Shown in pieces: positions 55,610 through 62,757 of a stretch of 64,000 nucleotides of DNA. Location: contig CALSTU010000002.1 in NCBI GenBank assembly GCA_943789355.1, positions 563,236 to 627,235 of the forward strand, in the 5' to 3' direction. Position numbers and translations under genes: made by a program. Each line of letters starts with the position of its first letter. The stretch's first letter is position 1. Source of the stretch: UBA7430 sp002478765 (GTDB taxonomy: Bacteria; Bacteroidota; Bacteroidia; Flavobacteriales; UBA7430). The notes below the pieces were generated by a model that worked only from the letters and a program-made list of their open reading frames with translations, made no database searches and was not told where the DNA came from.

Positions 55610-56626
55610 CTAAAGCGTCATTTCCCCGCGGAGGTTTGAGGTGATCAGTGCTTTGCGTTCCGTGGCATCCTCGGTTTGAGCCAAGACAAACATCAGTTTG
55701 GTGACGGCCGCTTCAAAGGTCATGTCTTGCCCCGAGAGAACGCCGAAATCTTTCAAGGATTTACTGGTTTCGTATCGACCCAACTCTACCGAACCTCCCA
55801 CACATTGGGTGATGTTAAGAATCAGTAGCCCACGAGCAGTGGCCTCTGAGATGGCCAATAAAAACCATGCACTGGTGGGGGCATTTCCCGAACCAAACGT
55901 CTCCAAGATCACAGCCTCCGTTTCCGGATGGTTCAAGGTATTTTTCACGATGGATTCCGAGATCCCCGGATACAGCTTCAGCACGCCAATGTTCGGATTG
56001 TAGTTCTTGTGTGCAACTAGGCTTCCTTCTCTCAAAGACTTTAAAGCCGTTCGATTGAACTTCAGATGCACACCGGCTTCAGCCAGCGGCGGATAATTGA
56101 CCGAAGCAAAAGCCTCAAAATTTTCAGCATTCACCTTGTGTGTTCGATTCCCGCGATACAGCTGGTATTCAAAATACACACATACTTCCGGGACAACCGG
56201 TTTACCACTTCGGTAGGAAGAAGCAATTTCGATGGACGTAATCAGGTTCTCCTTGGCGTCGGTACGAGGCACGCCCGAGGGCAGCTGAGATCCGGTAAGG
56301 ACGACCGGCTTGTTGAGGTTTTCGAGAAGAAAACTCAGGGCCGAAGCCGTGTAAGCCATGGTATCCGAGCCGTGCAGAATCACAAATCCGTCGTAGTTGG
56401 CATAGGCAGACTCTACGGTTTCGGCCAACTGTATCCACACCCTCGGGTGCATGTTGGACGAATCGATGCTCGGCTCGTAGGAATGCACCTCCAGCTCACA
56501 GTCCAACTGCTTGAGTTCCGGAATTTGTGCCTGCAGGTTTTCAAAATCAAAGGGAATGAAAGTCCCGCTGTCCGAATCGTGAACCATGCCGATGGTTCCT
56601 CCTGTATATATGAGTAAAATCCGCAT
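55610..56626 (-). CDS. ansA: L-asparaginase, type I (cytoplasmic)
   Basis: 338 residues, no signal peptide. The first active-site threonine lies in IYTGGTIGM (TGGT) and the second in ILHGSDTMAYTASAL. Both triads are intact. It hydrolyses asparagine to aspartate and ammonia. Its ATG overlaps the tatD stop by one base (TAATG), so translation is coupled. Confidence 0.94.
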   Translation of the reverse strand: MRILLIYTGGTIGMVHDSDSGTFIPFDFENLQAQIPELKQLDCELEVHSYEPSIDSSNMHPRVWIQLAETVESAYANYDGFVILHGSDTMAYTASALSFLLENLNKPVVLTGSQLPSGVPRTDAKENLITSIEIASSYRSGKPVVPEVCVYFEYQLYRGNRTHKVNAENFEAFASVNYPPLAEAGVHLKFNRTALKSLREGSLVAHKNYNPNIGVLKLYPGISESIVKNTLNHPETEAVILETFGSGNAPTSAWFLLAISEATARGLLILNITQCVGGSVELGRYETSKSLKDFGVLSGQDMTFEAAVTKLMFVLAQTEDATERKALITSNLRGEMTL

Positions 56627-57393
56627 TACAGACCAAATATTTTTTTCGAGTTTTCGGTCGTCACCGCTGCGACCTCTTCCAAGGATACCTGATGCAGGTC
56701 GGCCACTTTTTGCGCAATATGAATGAGGTACGAACTTTCGTTTCGCTTCCCTCTGTTGGGGCTGGGTGCCAAATAAGGGCTGTCGGTTTCCAGCACCAGA
56801 TGTTTCAAATCAATGTGTTCCACGACTTTGTCCAAACCGGCTTTTTTAAAAGTTACGACCCCACCTATCCCCAAATGAAAATTCAGGTCTATGGCTTTGT
56901 GGGCTTGTTCGAGGGTTCCGGTAAAACAATGAAAAATACCGCGTAGTTTTTCATCCCTCTCCGACTCCAACACTTCAAAAACCTCACCAAAAGCATCCCG
57001 GCAATGAATGGCAATGGGCAAACCTTTCTCTTTGGCCCAATGAATTTGGGTTCGGAAAGCTTCTTTTTGCTCCTCTACGAAAGTCTGGTCCCAATACAAA
57101 TCCATCCCGATCTCACCCACGGCAGAGAAGCCACCGGAGTCCAAATGGGCTTTCAGCACTTGAAGTTCTTCTTGGAAATCCGACTTCACATGGCAGGGGT
57201 GCAGGCCCATCATCGGAAAGCATTTTCCGGGCTGGGCAGCCACCACCTCCATCATCCCTTTTACGGTATGCTGATCCACGTTGGGAATGAAGATGCGCTC
57301 CACCCCTTCCTCAAAGGCGCGTGCAATCATCTCTTGTCGATCCTCGGCAAATTTCGCGTCGTACAGATGGCTGTGTGTATCGGTTAAAATCAT
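56626..57393 (-). CDS. tatD: TatD family metal-dependent hydrolase (deoxyribonuclease)
   Basis: 255 residues. Ligands are in order: TDTHSHLYD (HxH), VGEIGMDLYWD (Glu), AIHCRDAF (His), FHCFTG (His) and LETDSPYLAPSPNRGKRNES (Asp). TatD enzymes are 3'-5' DNases or related hydrolases. A promoter box is 4 bp upstream of the ATG. First gene of tatD-ansA. Confidence 0.95.
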   Translation of the reverse strand: MILTDTHSHLYDAKFAEDRQEMIARAFEEGVERIFIPNVDQHTVKGMMEVVAAQPGKCFPMMGLHPCHVKSDFQEELQVLKAHLDSGGFSAVGEIGMDLYWDQTFVEEQKEAFRTQIHWAKEKGLPIAIHCRDAFGEVFEVLESERDEKLRGIFHCFTGTLEQAHKAIDLNFHLGIGGVVTFKKAGLDKVVEHIDLKHLVLETDSPYLAPSPNRGKRNESSYLIHIAQKVADLHQVSLEEVAAVTTENSKKIFGL

Positions 57394-57397
57394 GAAT

Positions 57398-57405
57398 CAA
57401 ATGTA
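57398..57405 (-). promoter_or_regulatory. Promoter -7 box TACATTTG for tatD-ansA
   Basis: TAnnTTTG match on the minus strand, 4 bp before the ATG at 57393; leaderless arrangement. Confidence 0.55.
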
Positions 57406-57482
57406 CACTTTTTGCCTCAGGCGGAACATCGGCAAAAGGCTATTCTTTATCAAAAAAAAAGACTATTTTAGCCTCCCGATTT

Positions 57483-57567
57483 AGAGAGGTGGCCGAGTGG
57501 CTTAAGGCGCACGCTTGGAAAGCGTGTATACAGCAATGTATCGGGGGTTCGAATCCCTTCCTCTCTG
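57483..57567 (+). tRNA. tRNA-Ser (anticodon GGA)
   Basis: 85 nt. Acceptor AGAGAGG pairs with CCTCTCT, discriminator G, CCA not encoded. Anticodon stem CACGC/GCGTG with loop TTGGAAA gives GGA. A long variable arm (TATACAGCAATGTATC region) marks it as a class II tRNA, and the T arm has TTCGAAT with two G-T pairs in the stem. It lies at the border of the A+T-rich island. Confidence 0.96.
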
Positions 57568-57573
57568 CAAAAG

Positions 57574-57599
57574 AATCCCGCGAAATGCGGGATTTTTTG
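57574..57599 (+). terminator. Terminator of the tRNA-Ser gene
   Basis: AATCCCGC, loop GAAAT, GCGGGATT, then T4G. 8-bp perfect stem 7 bp after the tRNA. Confidence 0.85.
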
Positions 57600-57638
57600 T
57601 TTTTAAGCCTTTCAAGTGTACTTGTAAAGGCTTAAAAA
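57600..57638. terminator. Second, bidirectional hairpin
   Basis: TTTTTAAGCCTTT (57600-57612) pairs perfectly with AAAGGCTTAAAAA (57626-57638), and CAAGT/ACTTG pairs inside. It may block transcription from either side of the tRNA/island border. Confidence 0.7.
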
Positions 57639-57650
57639 TAAAAAAGACCA

Positions 57651-57807
57651 GGCTGCGAAGCAGCAGCGGGATTCTTTTGAGTAGCTCCCAACTCGGGATC
57701 ATCCGCGAAGCGGATAATCCTAAACCTAAACAAATGGTCTTTAAAGGTGAAATACGGATGTCGTAGACATCGGGATTCTTTTGACCCTCTCCCCATTGGG
57801 ATCATCC
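57651..57807. repeat. Two direct repeats and three tri-loop hairpins downstream of tRNA-Ser
   Basis: CGGGATTCTTTTGA-n4-CTCCC-n5-6-GGGATCATCC occurs at 57667-57704 and 57771-57807. Next to them are tight palindromes GCTGC-GAA-GCAGC (57652-57664), ATCCGC-GAA-GCGGAT (57700-57714) and GATGTC-GTA-GACATC (57757-57771). GCGGGATTCTTTT (57666-57678) is the exact reverse complement of 57569-57581 at the tRNA 3' flank. No gene is visible between 57568 and 57856. Confidence 0.6.
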
Positions 57808-57856
57808 ATTATACTAAAATCTGACAATTGCTGAACCTTACAAATAAAACCTAAGG

Positions 57857-58681
57857 TTAGTCATCAAAAGGACTTTTAATTTTCTCAAGAGCGCTCACAG
57901 CAATATGGGTGTAAATTAGTGTGGTTGACATATTGGAATGGCCCAATAACTTTTGAATGTGCGCTATGCCTATACCGTCTTCCATAAGTTGTGTCGCAAA
58001 ACTATGTCTTAGGGTATGTAGTGTTACTGACTTGGTGATTTTCGCTTTTTTAACAGCTCTTTTTAAAAATTGACCGGCACTCTCAGCAGAATACCGCCCC
58101 CCTTTTTGTCCCTCAAAGAGAAAATCTTTAGGCTTGTATTTCAGATAGTAAGTTCTTAATAAGCCCAATATCTTTTGGGATAAAATGGTATATCTGTCTT
58201 TCTTACCCTTCGCTTGTCGAACATGAATTAACATTCTATTTGAATCTATATCTTCTTTTTTAAGCGAGAGTAATTCACCAATTCTTAGACCTGAGCTGTA
58301 AATTAAGGCCAATATTGCTCTATGTTTGATATTGTTCGTACAGCGCAATATAGCTGCAATTTCAGACTTACTCAATACCAAAGGAAGTTTCCGCTCTCTT
58401 TGAGTGACTTTTAAATATTCAAATGGAATGACACGTTTAAAGATTTCCTTGTAGAATAATTTTAAACCACCAACAATCTGCCTTTGGTAAGAAGCCGATA
58501 TGCCCTTCATCTTAACCAAGTAATAAATATACTCGAACAAGTCTTTATCAGAGATATTCTTTAAGGGGATGTCTTTAAAATGCCTCTGAACATGGATCAG
58601 GTGACTTTTGTAACTAATTATCGTTTGCCGGCTGTAACGTTTTAACTCAAGTATTTTAACAAAATCTGTAACAACTTCCAT
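57857..58681 (-). CDS. Tyrosine recombinase (integrase), integron-integrase-like C terminus
   Basis: 274 residues: N-terminal SAM-like core-binding domain (1-85) and catalytic domain (about 98-270). Catalytic residues: Arg133 (SGLRIGE), Lys158/160 (AKGKKDRY), His222 and Arg225 (HTLRHSF), His248 (LLGHSN), Tyr257 (IYTH). The tail KIKSPFDD recalls IntI proteins, which end in RSPLD, more than XerC/D. The extra helix insertion that defines IntI before the HTLRHSF box is not present. It is transcribed away from the plus-strand gene set, and repeats lie between. It may excise or insert cassettes; XerC/D-like phage integrase is the alternative. Confidence 0.9.
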   Translation of the reverse strand: MEVVTDFVKILELKRYSRQTIISYKSHLIHVQRHFKDIPLKNISDKDLFEYIYYLVKMKGISASYQRQIVGGLKLFYKEIFKRVIPFEYLKVTQRERKLPLVLSKSEIAAILRCTNNIKHRAILALIYSSGLRIGELLSLKKEDIDSNRMLIHVRQAKGKKDRYTILSQKILGLLRTYYLKYKPKDFLFEGQKGGRYSAESAGQFLKRAVKKAKITKSVTLHTLRHSFATQLMEDGIGIAHIQKLLGHSNMSTTLIYTHIAVSALEKIKSPFDD

Positions 58682-58686
58682 AAAAT

Positions 58687-58784
58687 AAAATTATATATTT
58701 ATCATTAAAGTATGTGGTTTAACTAAACGAATTAAAGTTAAATATATAATTTTAACAATACTTTTATTTAACAACAAGTTGTGC
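58687..58784. other. attI-like site beside the recombinase
   Basis: A perfect 15-bp inverted repeat, AAAATTATATATTTA (58687-58701) and its complement (58739-58753), lies between the recombinase start and AACAACAAGTTGTGC, whose GTTGTGC (58778-58784) resembles the integron core GTTRRRY. The same region must hold the recombinase promoter. attI assignment is inference. Confidence 0.4.
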
Positions 58785-58828
58785 ATAATGCGGAAATCGT
58801 GCTAAACATCGACATTTGAACTAAAAAA

Positions 58829-58915
58829 GCCAACGCGCAAATAGCACATTTATTTTTTTGCCAACGCGAAAAGCCAACGCTTAAAAAAACAAAAGAGCTG
58901 TTTCTTTGCCAACGC
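58829..58915 (+). repeat. GCCAACGC module, copy 1
   Basis: Four exact GCCAACGC octamers start at 58829, 58860, 58873 and 58908. Between them GCACATTTATTTTTTT can pair with AAAAAAACAAAAGAGC, forming a stem-loop. The block is the homologue of 62970-63054, with nearly the same spacing. It sits at the head of the first cassette, 160 bp before the first start codon, in a 308-bp stretch that has no gene. Confidence 0.7.
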
Positions 58916-58948
58916 TAAATCCGTTCTTGACAATCGGAATAAAACACT

Positions 58949-58965
58949 TTGCAACACCATTGCAT
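58949..58965 (+). promoter_or_regulatory. Candidate Fur/Zur-type operator 1
   Basis: TTGCAACACCATTGCAT: arms TGCAA and TTGCA are perfect complements. It lies 11 bp upstream of the promoter box for the DUF6660-type gene. It matches the site at 61964-61980 in 12 of 17 positions (TGCAnnnCCnTTGCAT). A Fur-family gene is two genes downstream. Confidence 0.5.
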
Positions 58966-58976
58966 AGAAATTAATT

Positions 58977-58984
58977 TATCTTTG
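58977..58984 (+). promoter_or_regulatory. Promoter -7 box TATCTTTG for the metal gene set
   Basis: TAnnTTTG match 5 bp before ATG 58990; the last G-T-G of the box is an in-frame GTG, which is therefore unlikely to be the start. Confidence 0.6.
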
Positions 58985-58989
58985 TGCCA

Positions 58990-59307
58990 ATGAAATTTAT
59001 AACTATCATACTATCATTATTAATTCTTGGTTTGTCAATCAAACCTTGTTCTGACGGAAATAATGCCGAAGACCAACATCAAGAAGAAATAACTGCTGAA
59101 CACAATCATCAAAATGATAGTGATGATACTTGTCCAATAACTTCTATTTGTAATTGTTGCGGAATCGCAATTACATATCAACCAATTCAAACTTTTGAAT
59201 TAGGTATTAACAATCAAATTTCTACAGAAATTCTATCTGTTTATCAATCAATCTACCGATTTAATTTTCATTTCAACATCTGGCAACCGCCTCAATTGAT
59301 TAGCTAA
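58990..59307 (+). CDS. DUF6660-type His/Cys-rich small exported protein
   Basis: 105 residues from ATG 58990. A hydrophobic signal (1-20) ends before a Cys (KPC). Then comes a metal-binding-looking stretch: Asp/His/Glu-rich (AEDQHQEEITAEHNHQND) followed by CPITSICNCCG. The C-terminal part is Tyr/Phe-rich. The pattern is that of the small DUF6660 proteins found before TonB-dependent receptors in Bacteroidetes. A periplasmic metal chaperone or sensor is plausible but unproven. It heads the four-gene set; 50 bp separate it from the receptor gene. Confidence 0.6.
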   Translation: MKFITIILSLLILGLSIKPCSDGNNAEDQHQEEITAEHNHQNDSDDTCPITSICNCCGIAITYQPIQTFELGINNQISTEILSVYQSIYRFNFHFNIWQPPQLIS

Positions 59308-59357
59308 TTTATCGCCCACAAGTCAAAAAATTTAGTTAATTAATTTTTACATTTTCA

Positions 59358-61544
59358 ATGAATAAATACATATTGAGCGCAATGCTCACAATTATAACGT
59401 GCTTTTCTATAAAAGCGCAAACATCTGATATACAAATAAAGGTAACTTCAGAATCCGAAAACGAACCGTTATTTGGAGCAACAGTATATTTTGAGAAATT
59501 AGAAAAAGGAGCAGTAACCGATTTTGACGGTATTGCAACTTTTGCAGAAATTCCAAACGGAGAACATATCGCAATAATTTCCTTTTTAGGTTTTGAAACC
59601 TTAAAAACTATAATACAAATTCCAACTAATTCAGATTTAATTTTCAAATTAAAAAGTGGCGGAAACGAATTGGACGAAGTTGTATTACAATCGTCAAGAA
59701 GTACGAGAACCGTTAAGAAAATTCCAACAAGAATAGAGTTTATTGGAGCAGAAGAATTGGGAGAAAAAGCAATTATGAATCCAACAAATATTTCGATGGT
59801 TCTACGTGAAAGTACAGGAATACAAATGCAACAGACATCTTTAAGTAGTGGAAGTACAAACATTAGAATTCAAGGTCTTGATGGTCGTTACACACAACTT
59901 TTGAGGGATGGATTTCCACTTTATGGAGGCTTTTCAAGTGGTTTGAGCATTTTACAAATTCCACCTTTAGACTTGCAACAATTTGAAATTATTAAAGGAA
60001 GTTCATCTACACTTTATGGTGGTGGAGCAATTGCAGGTTTAATAAATATGGTATCAAAAACACCAGACGAAGAACCTGCTTTAGATATTATGCTTACGCA
60101 AACACAAGCGTTGGGAAGTACTGCAAATGTATTTTACAGTAAACGGAATGAAAAATTTGGTATTTCGCTTTACGGTTCTGGTCACTATCAAAAAGCTTAC
60201 GACCCAGAAAATGATGGTTTTAGTAATTTACCAAAAACTAAATCTATTTCATTTAATCCAAAATTCTTTTATTATCCATCTGACAAAACTACGTTCTGGT
60301 TTGGTCTAAACGGAACGTATGACGATAGAATTGGTGGAGACATTACAAAAATAGAAAGTGGCGAAAATGGAATTCATCAATATACGGAGGAAAACATTTC
60401 AAAAAGATTGAGTAGTCAAGCAGTTTACAAAACTCAAATAGATTCTATCAGTTCTTTGAACATTAAAAATAGTGTATCCTTTTTCGATAGAAATTTAACG
60501 ATTCCAGATTTCAATTTTGATGGTAAACAAACCAACACATTTACGGAAATCACTTATCAAAGAGAGACTTCAAAAGCAGATTGGATTTTTGGAGCAAATT
60601 TATATACTTCAAACTTTGACGAAAATGATAATGCAACTTTGCAACGTGACCAAAAAGACATCACTTACGGATTGTTTGCTAACAATATTTATGACCTTTG
60701 CGAGAATTGGATTTTAGAAACTGGATTACGAGCAGATTACAATACTGATTTTGGCTTTTTTCCACTTCCAAAAATTTCATTGCTTTATAAAAATGATAAC
60801 GGATTTTCAAGCAGAATTGGTGGTGGTTTAGGTTACAAAATTCCAGATATTTTTACAGAAGAGGCTGAATTTATAAACTTTGAAAATATACTCGGCATTG
60901 ATAAATCTTCATTAAAAACAGAACGTTCCTATGGTGTAAATCTTGATTTCAATTACCAAACTCGTTTATTTGAAAACATTGGTTTTTCTATTAATCAACT
61001 TTTTTATGTTACAGCAATTAACAACGGATTGTTATTAAATAGTACAAATAACGGTTTGTTTGCATTTGAAAATGCAACTGATGAAATTTTAAGCAAAGGA
61101 GCAGAAACAAATATAAAGTTTACTTATAAAGATTTTAGATGGTTTTTAAATTATGCACTTATAGACACTAAATTGAACTATTTGGCAGGAAATCCACAAA
61201 AACCATTAACCGCAAAACATAATGCAGGAAGTGTATTGATGTACGAATCTGAAAAATGGCGTATAGGTTATGAAACTTTTTACACAGGAAAACAATTTTT
61301 ATCTAACGGAACAGAAACTACAGATTTTGTAACAATGGGTTTACTGTTAATGAGAAACTTTAAATTTGGTAGTGCATTCGTGAATTTTGAAAATTTCACA
61401 GACAGAAGACAAAGTAGGTTTTCACCTTTGGTTTTACCACCACACGAAAATCCAGAATTTCCCGAAATCTATGCGCCAACTGATGGTTTTATTTTTAGCA
61501 TTGGAATTATTATTAAACCATTTGGAAACGAAGACCACGATTAA
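59358..61544 (+). CDS. TonB-dependent outer-membrane receptor
   Basis: 728 residues. A signal peptide ends near IKAQ (1-21). Residues about 24-95 are a carboxypeptidase-regulatory-like beta domain (GATVYFEKLEKGAVTDFDGIA), 100-230 the plug (VVLQSSRSTRTVKKIP, RIQGLDGRYTQLLRDGFPLYGG, GSSSTLYGGGAIAGLINM), and the rest a 22-strand barrel. The set of partners (His-rich protein, Fur regulator) points to uptake of a metal or metal complex. Low G+C throughout. The stop is 2 bp before the fur-like start, so the two are in one operon. Confidence 0.92.
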   Translation: MNKYILSAMLTIITCFSIKAQTSDIQIKVTSESENEPLFGATVYFEKLEKGAVTDFDGIATFAEIPNGEHIAIISFLGFETLKTIIQIPTNSDLIFKLKSGGNELDEVVLQSSRSTRTVKKIPTRIEFIGAEELGEKAIMNPTNISMVLRESTGIQMQQTSLSSGSTNIRIQGLDGRYTQLLRDGFPLYGGFSSGLSILQIPPLDLQQFEIIKGSSSTLYGGGAIAGLINMVSKTPDEEPALDIMLTQTQALGSTANVFYSKRNEKFGISLYGSGHYQKAYDPENDGFSNLPKTKSISFNPKFFYYPSDKTTFWFGLNGTYDDRIGGDITKIESGENGIHQYTEENISKRLSSQAVYKTQIDSISSLNIKNSVSFFDRNLTIPDFNFDGKQTNTFTEITYQRETSKADWIFGANLYTSNFDENDNATLQRDQKDITYGLFANNIYDLCENWILETGLRADYNTDFGFFPLPKISLLYKNDNGFSSRIGGGLGYKIPDIFTEEAEFINFENILGIDKSSLKTERSYGVNLDFNYQTRLFENIGFSINQLFYVTAINNGLLLNSTNNGLFAFENATDEILSKGAETNIKFTYKDFRWFLNYALIDTKLNYLAGNPQKPLTAKHNAGSVLMYESEKWRIGYETFYTGKQFLSNGTETTDFVTMGLLLMRNFKFGSAFVNFENFTDRRQSRFSPLVLPPHENPEFPEIYAPTDGFIFSIGIIIKPFGNEDHD

Positions 61545-61546
61545 TT

Positions 61547-61963
61547 ATGAAAACAATTGAAGAATTTTTAGAATCAAAAAATATTCGAGTAACTGCAATG
61601 CGTTTATTAATTTATAAATTCCTTGCCCAAAAACAAGTTGCAGTTACATTAAGTGATATAGAAAATGCTTTTGAGAAAGCAGATAGGACAACATTATACA
61701 GAACTATTAAAACATTTGAAGAAAAAGAAATTGTGCATCAAATAGACGATGGCACAGGAATTACAAAATATGCTTTGTGTGAAAAAGGTTGTAATTGTGA
61801 GATTGAAACCGATTTGCATTTACATTTTCATTGTAATAACTGTAACGAAACCATTTGTTTAACAGAACATAAAATCCCTCAAATAAAAGTGCCTGATGGA
61901 TTTGTTTCAGAAAACGTAAACTTGGTTGTAAAAGGCATTTGCGATAAATGTAGCGGACAATAA
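61547..61963 (+). CDS. Fur-family metal-responsive repressor (Fur/Zur)
   Basis: 138 residues. Winged helix 1-85 with VTAMRLLIYKFLAQKQVAVT and DRTTLYRTIKTFEEKEIVHQ (recognition helix TTLYRTI). The dimerisation part has HFHCNNC and ICDKC, a pair of CxxC motifs that bind structural zinc, and HLHFHC as a likely sensing site. It probably represses this operon when metal is bound. The two operator-like dyads (58949 and 61964) fit that. Zinc or iron cannot be told from sequence. Confidence 0.88.
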   Translation: MKTIEEFLESKNIRVTAMRLLIYKFLAQKQVAVTLSDIENAFEKADRTTLYRTIKTFEEKEIVHQIDDGTGITKYALCEKGCNCEIETDLHLHFHCNNCNETICLTEHKIPQIKVPDGFVSENVNLVVKGICDKCSGQ

Positions 61964-61980
61964 ATGCACTTCCGTTGCAT
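61964..61980 (+). promoter_or_regulatory. Candidate Fur/Zur-type operator 2
   Basis: ATGCACTTCCGTTGCAT directly after the fur-like stop and 36 bp before the methyltransferase-like gene. Arms ATGCA and TGCAT are perfect complements. Same pattern as site 1. Confidence 0.5.
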
Positions 61981-62016
61981 TGGTTATTATAGCATTTTTA
62001 CATAAAATTAGAAATT

Positions 62017-62601
62017 ATGTTATTATTTGCTTATCTCATATTGTATTTTTTATTGGTCTTTGTTTTAAGGTCTGTATTACTTTGGAAAAAAACTGGAATA
62101 AATCCATTCACATTTGAAAAAACAGATAATGCACACGACTATAATGGTAAGGTTTTTACATTTATCACAGTTCTTGAGCTAATTGTTGTAGGAATCTATG
62201 CTTTCAAAGAAGAATGGTATGAATATTTACTTCCATTTTGGTATTTGAAAAATCAAACTTTACAGAAAATTGGTTGGGTACTTTTGTTGGTATCGCTGAT
62301 TTTAGTTTGGTTTTCTCAAAGCCAAATGGCAAATTCTTGGAGAATCGGAATTGATGAAAACAACAAAACCAAATTGGTAACAAAAGGAGTATTTTCAATT
62401 TCAAGAAATCCTATATTTTTAGGAATAATGATTACGAATATTGGGTTATTCCTTGTAATTCCTAATGCATTTACATTACTAATAATTTCATTATCTACTT
62501 TAAGCATAAATACACAAATACGTTTGGAAGAAGAATTTTTGAAACGTGAATTAGGAAATGAATATAAAAAATACGCAAAAAAAGTAAGACGATGGATTTA
62601 A
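62017..62601 (+). CDS. Isoprenylcysteine carboxyl methyltransferase-like membrane protein
   Basis: 194 residues with about five membrane segments (3-24, 48-66, 88-106, 135-165). The C-terminal half carries the ICMT/PEMT-type SAM-binding pattern: TKGVFSISRNPIFLG, then EEEFLKRELGNEYKKYAKKVRRWI-like end (LGNEYKKYAKKVRRW). Relatives methylate prenylcysteine or small lipids; in bacteria the substrate is usually unknown. It is the last gene of the metal set, under its own putative operator. Its link to metal uptake is guilt by position only. Confidence 0.8.
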   Translation: MLLFAYLILYFLLVFVLRSVLLWKKTGINPFTFEKTDNAHDYNGKVFTFITVLELIVVGIYAFKEEWYEYLLPFWYLKNQTLQKIGWVLLLVSLILVWFSQSQMANSWRIGIDENNKTKLVTKGVFSISRNPIFLGIMITNIGLFLVIPNAFTLLIISLSTLSINTQIRLEEEFLKRELGNEYKKYAKKVRRWI

Positions 62602-62617
62602 TAATAAACTTAAAATT

Positions 62618-62699
62618 GCCAACGCTTAAAGCCATACACATTTACAGTCGCATCATCCAAGCTTCACCAAAACTGTAAAAGAGTATGTCTTGCCAACGC
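62618..62699. repeat. Two GCCAACGC octamers at the right end of the first cassette
   Basis: Exact copies at 62618-62625 and 62692-62699. The second is followed by ACATTTGAACTAAA (62702-62715), which is also present at 58812-58825 next to the first octamer block. No gene is seen from 62602 to 63125 (524 bp). Confidence 0.6.
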
Positions 62700-62757
62700 T
62701 CACATTTGAACTAAATAACAAACATCGAAAAACCAAGCTGAACGTGAAAAGCACTAT

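Noticed and set aside
56066..56617. 183-codon plus-strand frame opposite ansA
   Set aside because: Shadow of a well-supported asparaginase gene; no family features, no promoter.
57857..58681. Calling the recombinase a true IntI
   Set aside because: The IntI-specific insertion before the HTLRHSF box is missing, so only integron-like is claimed.
58829..58915. GCCAACGC repeats as a CRISPR array
   Set aside because: The repeat unit is 8 bp with irregular spacing and no cas genes; the paired-stem module explains it better.
59336..59863. 175-codon minus-strand frame opposite the TonB receptor
   Set aside because: Shadow in A+T-rich DNA; the receptor reading has signal, plug and barrel features.
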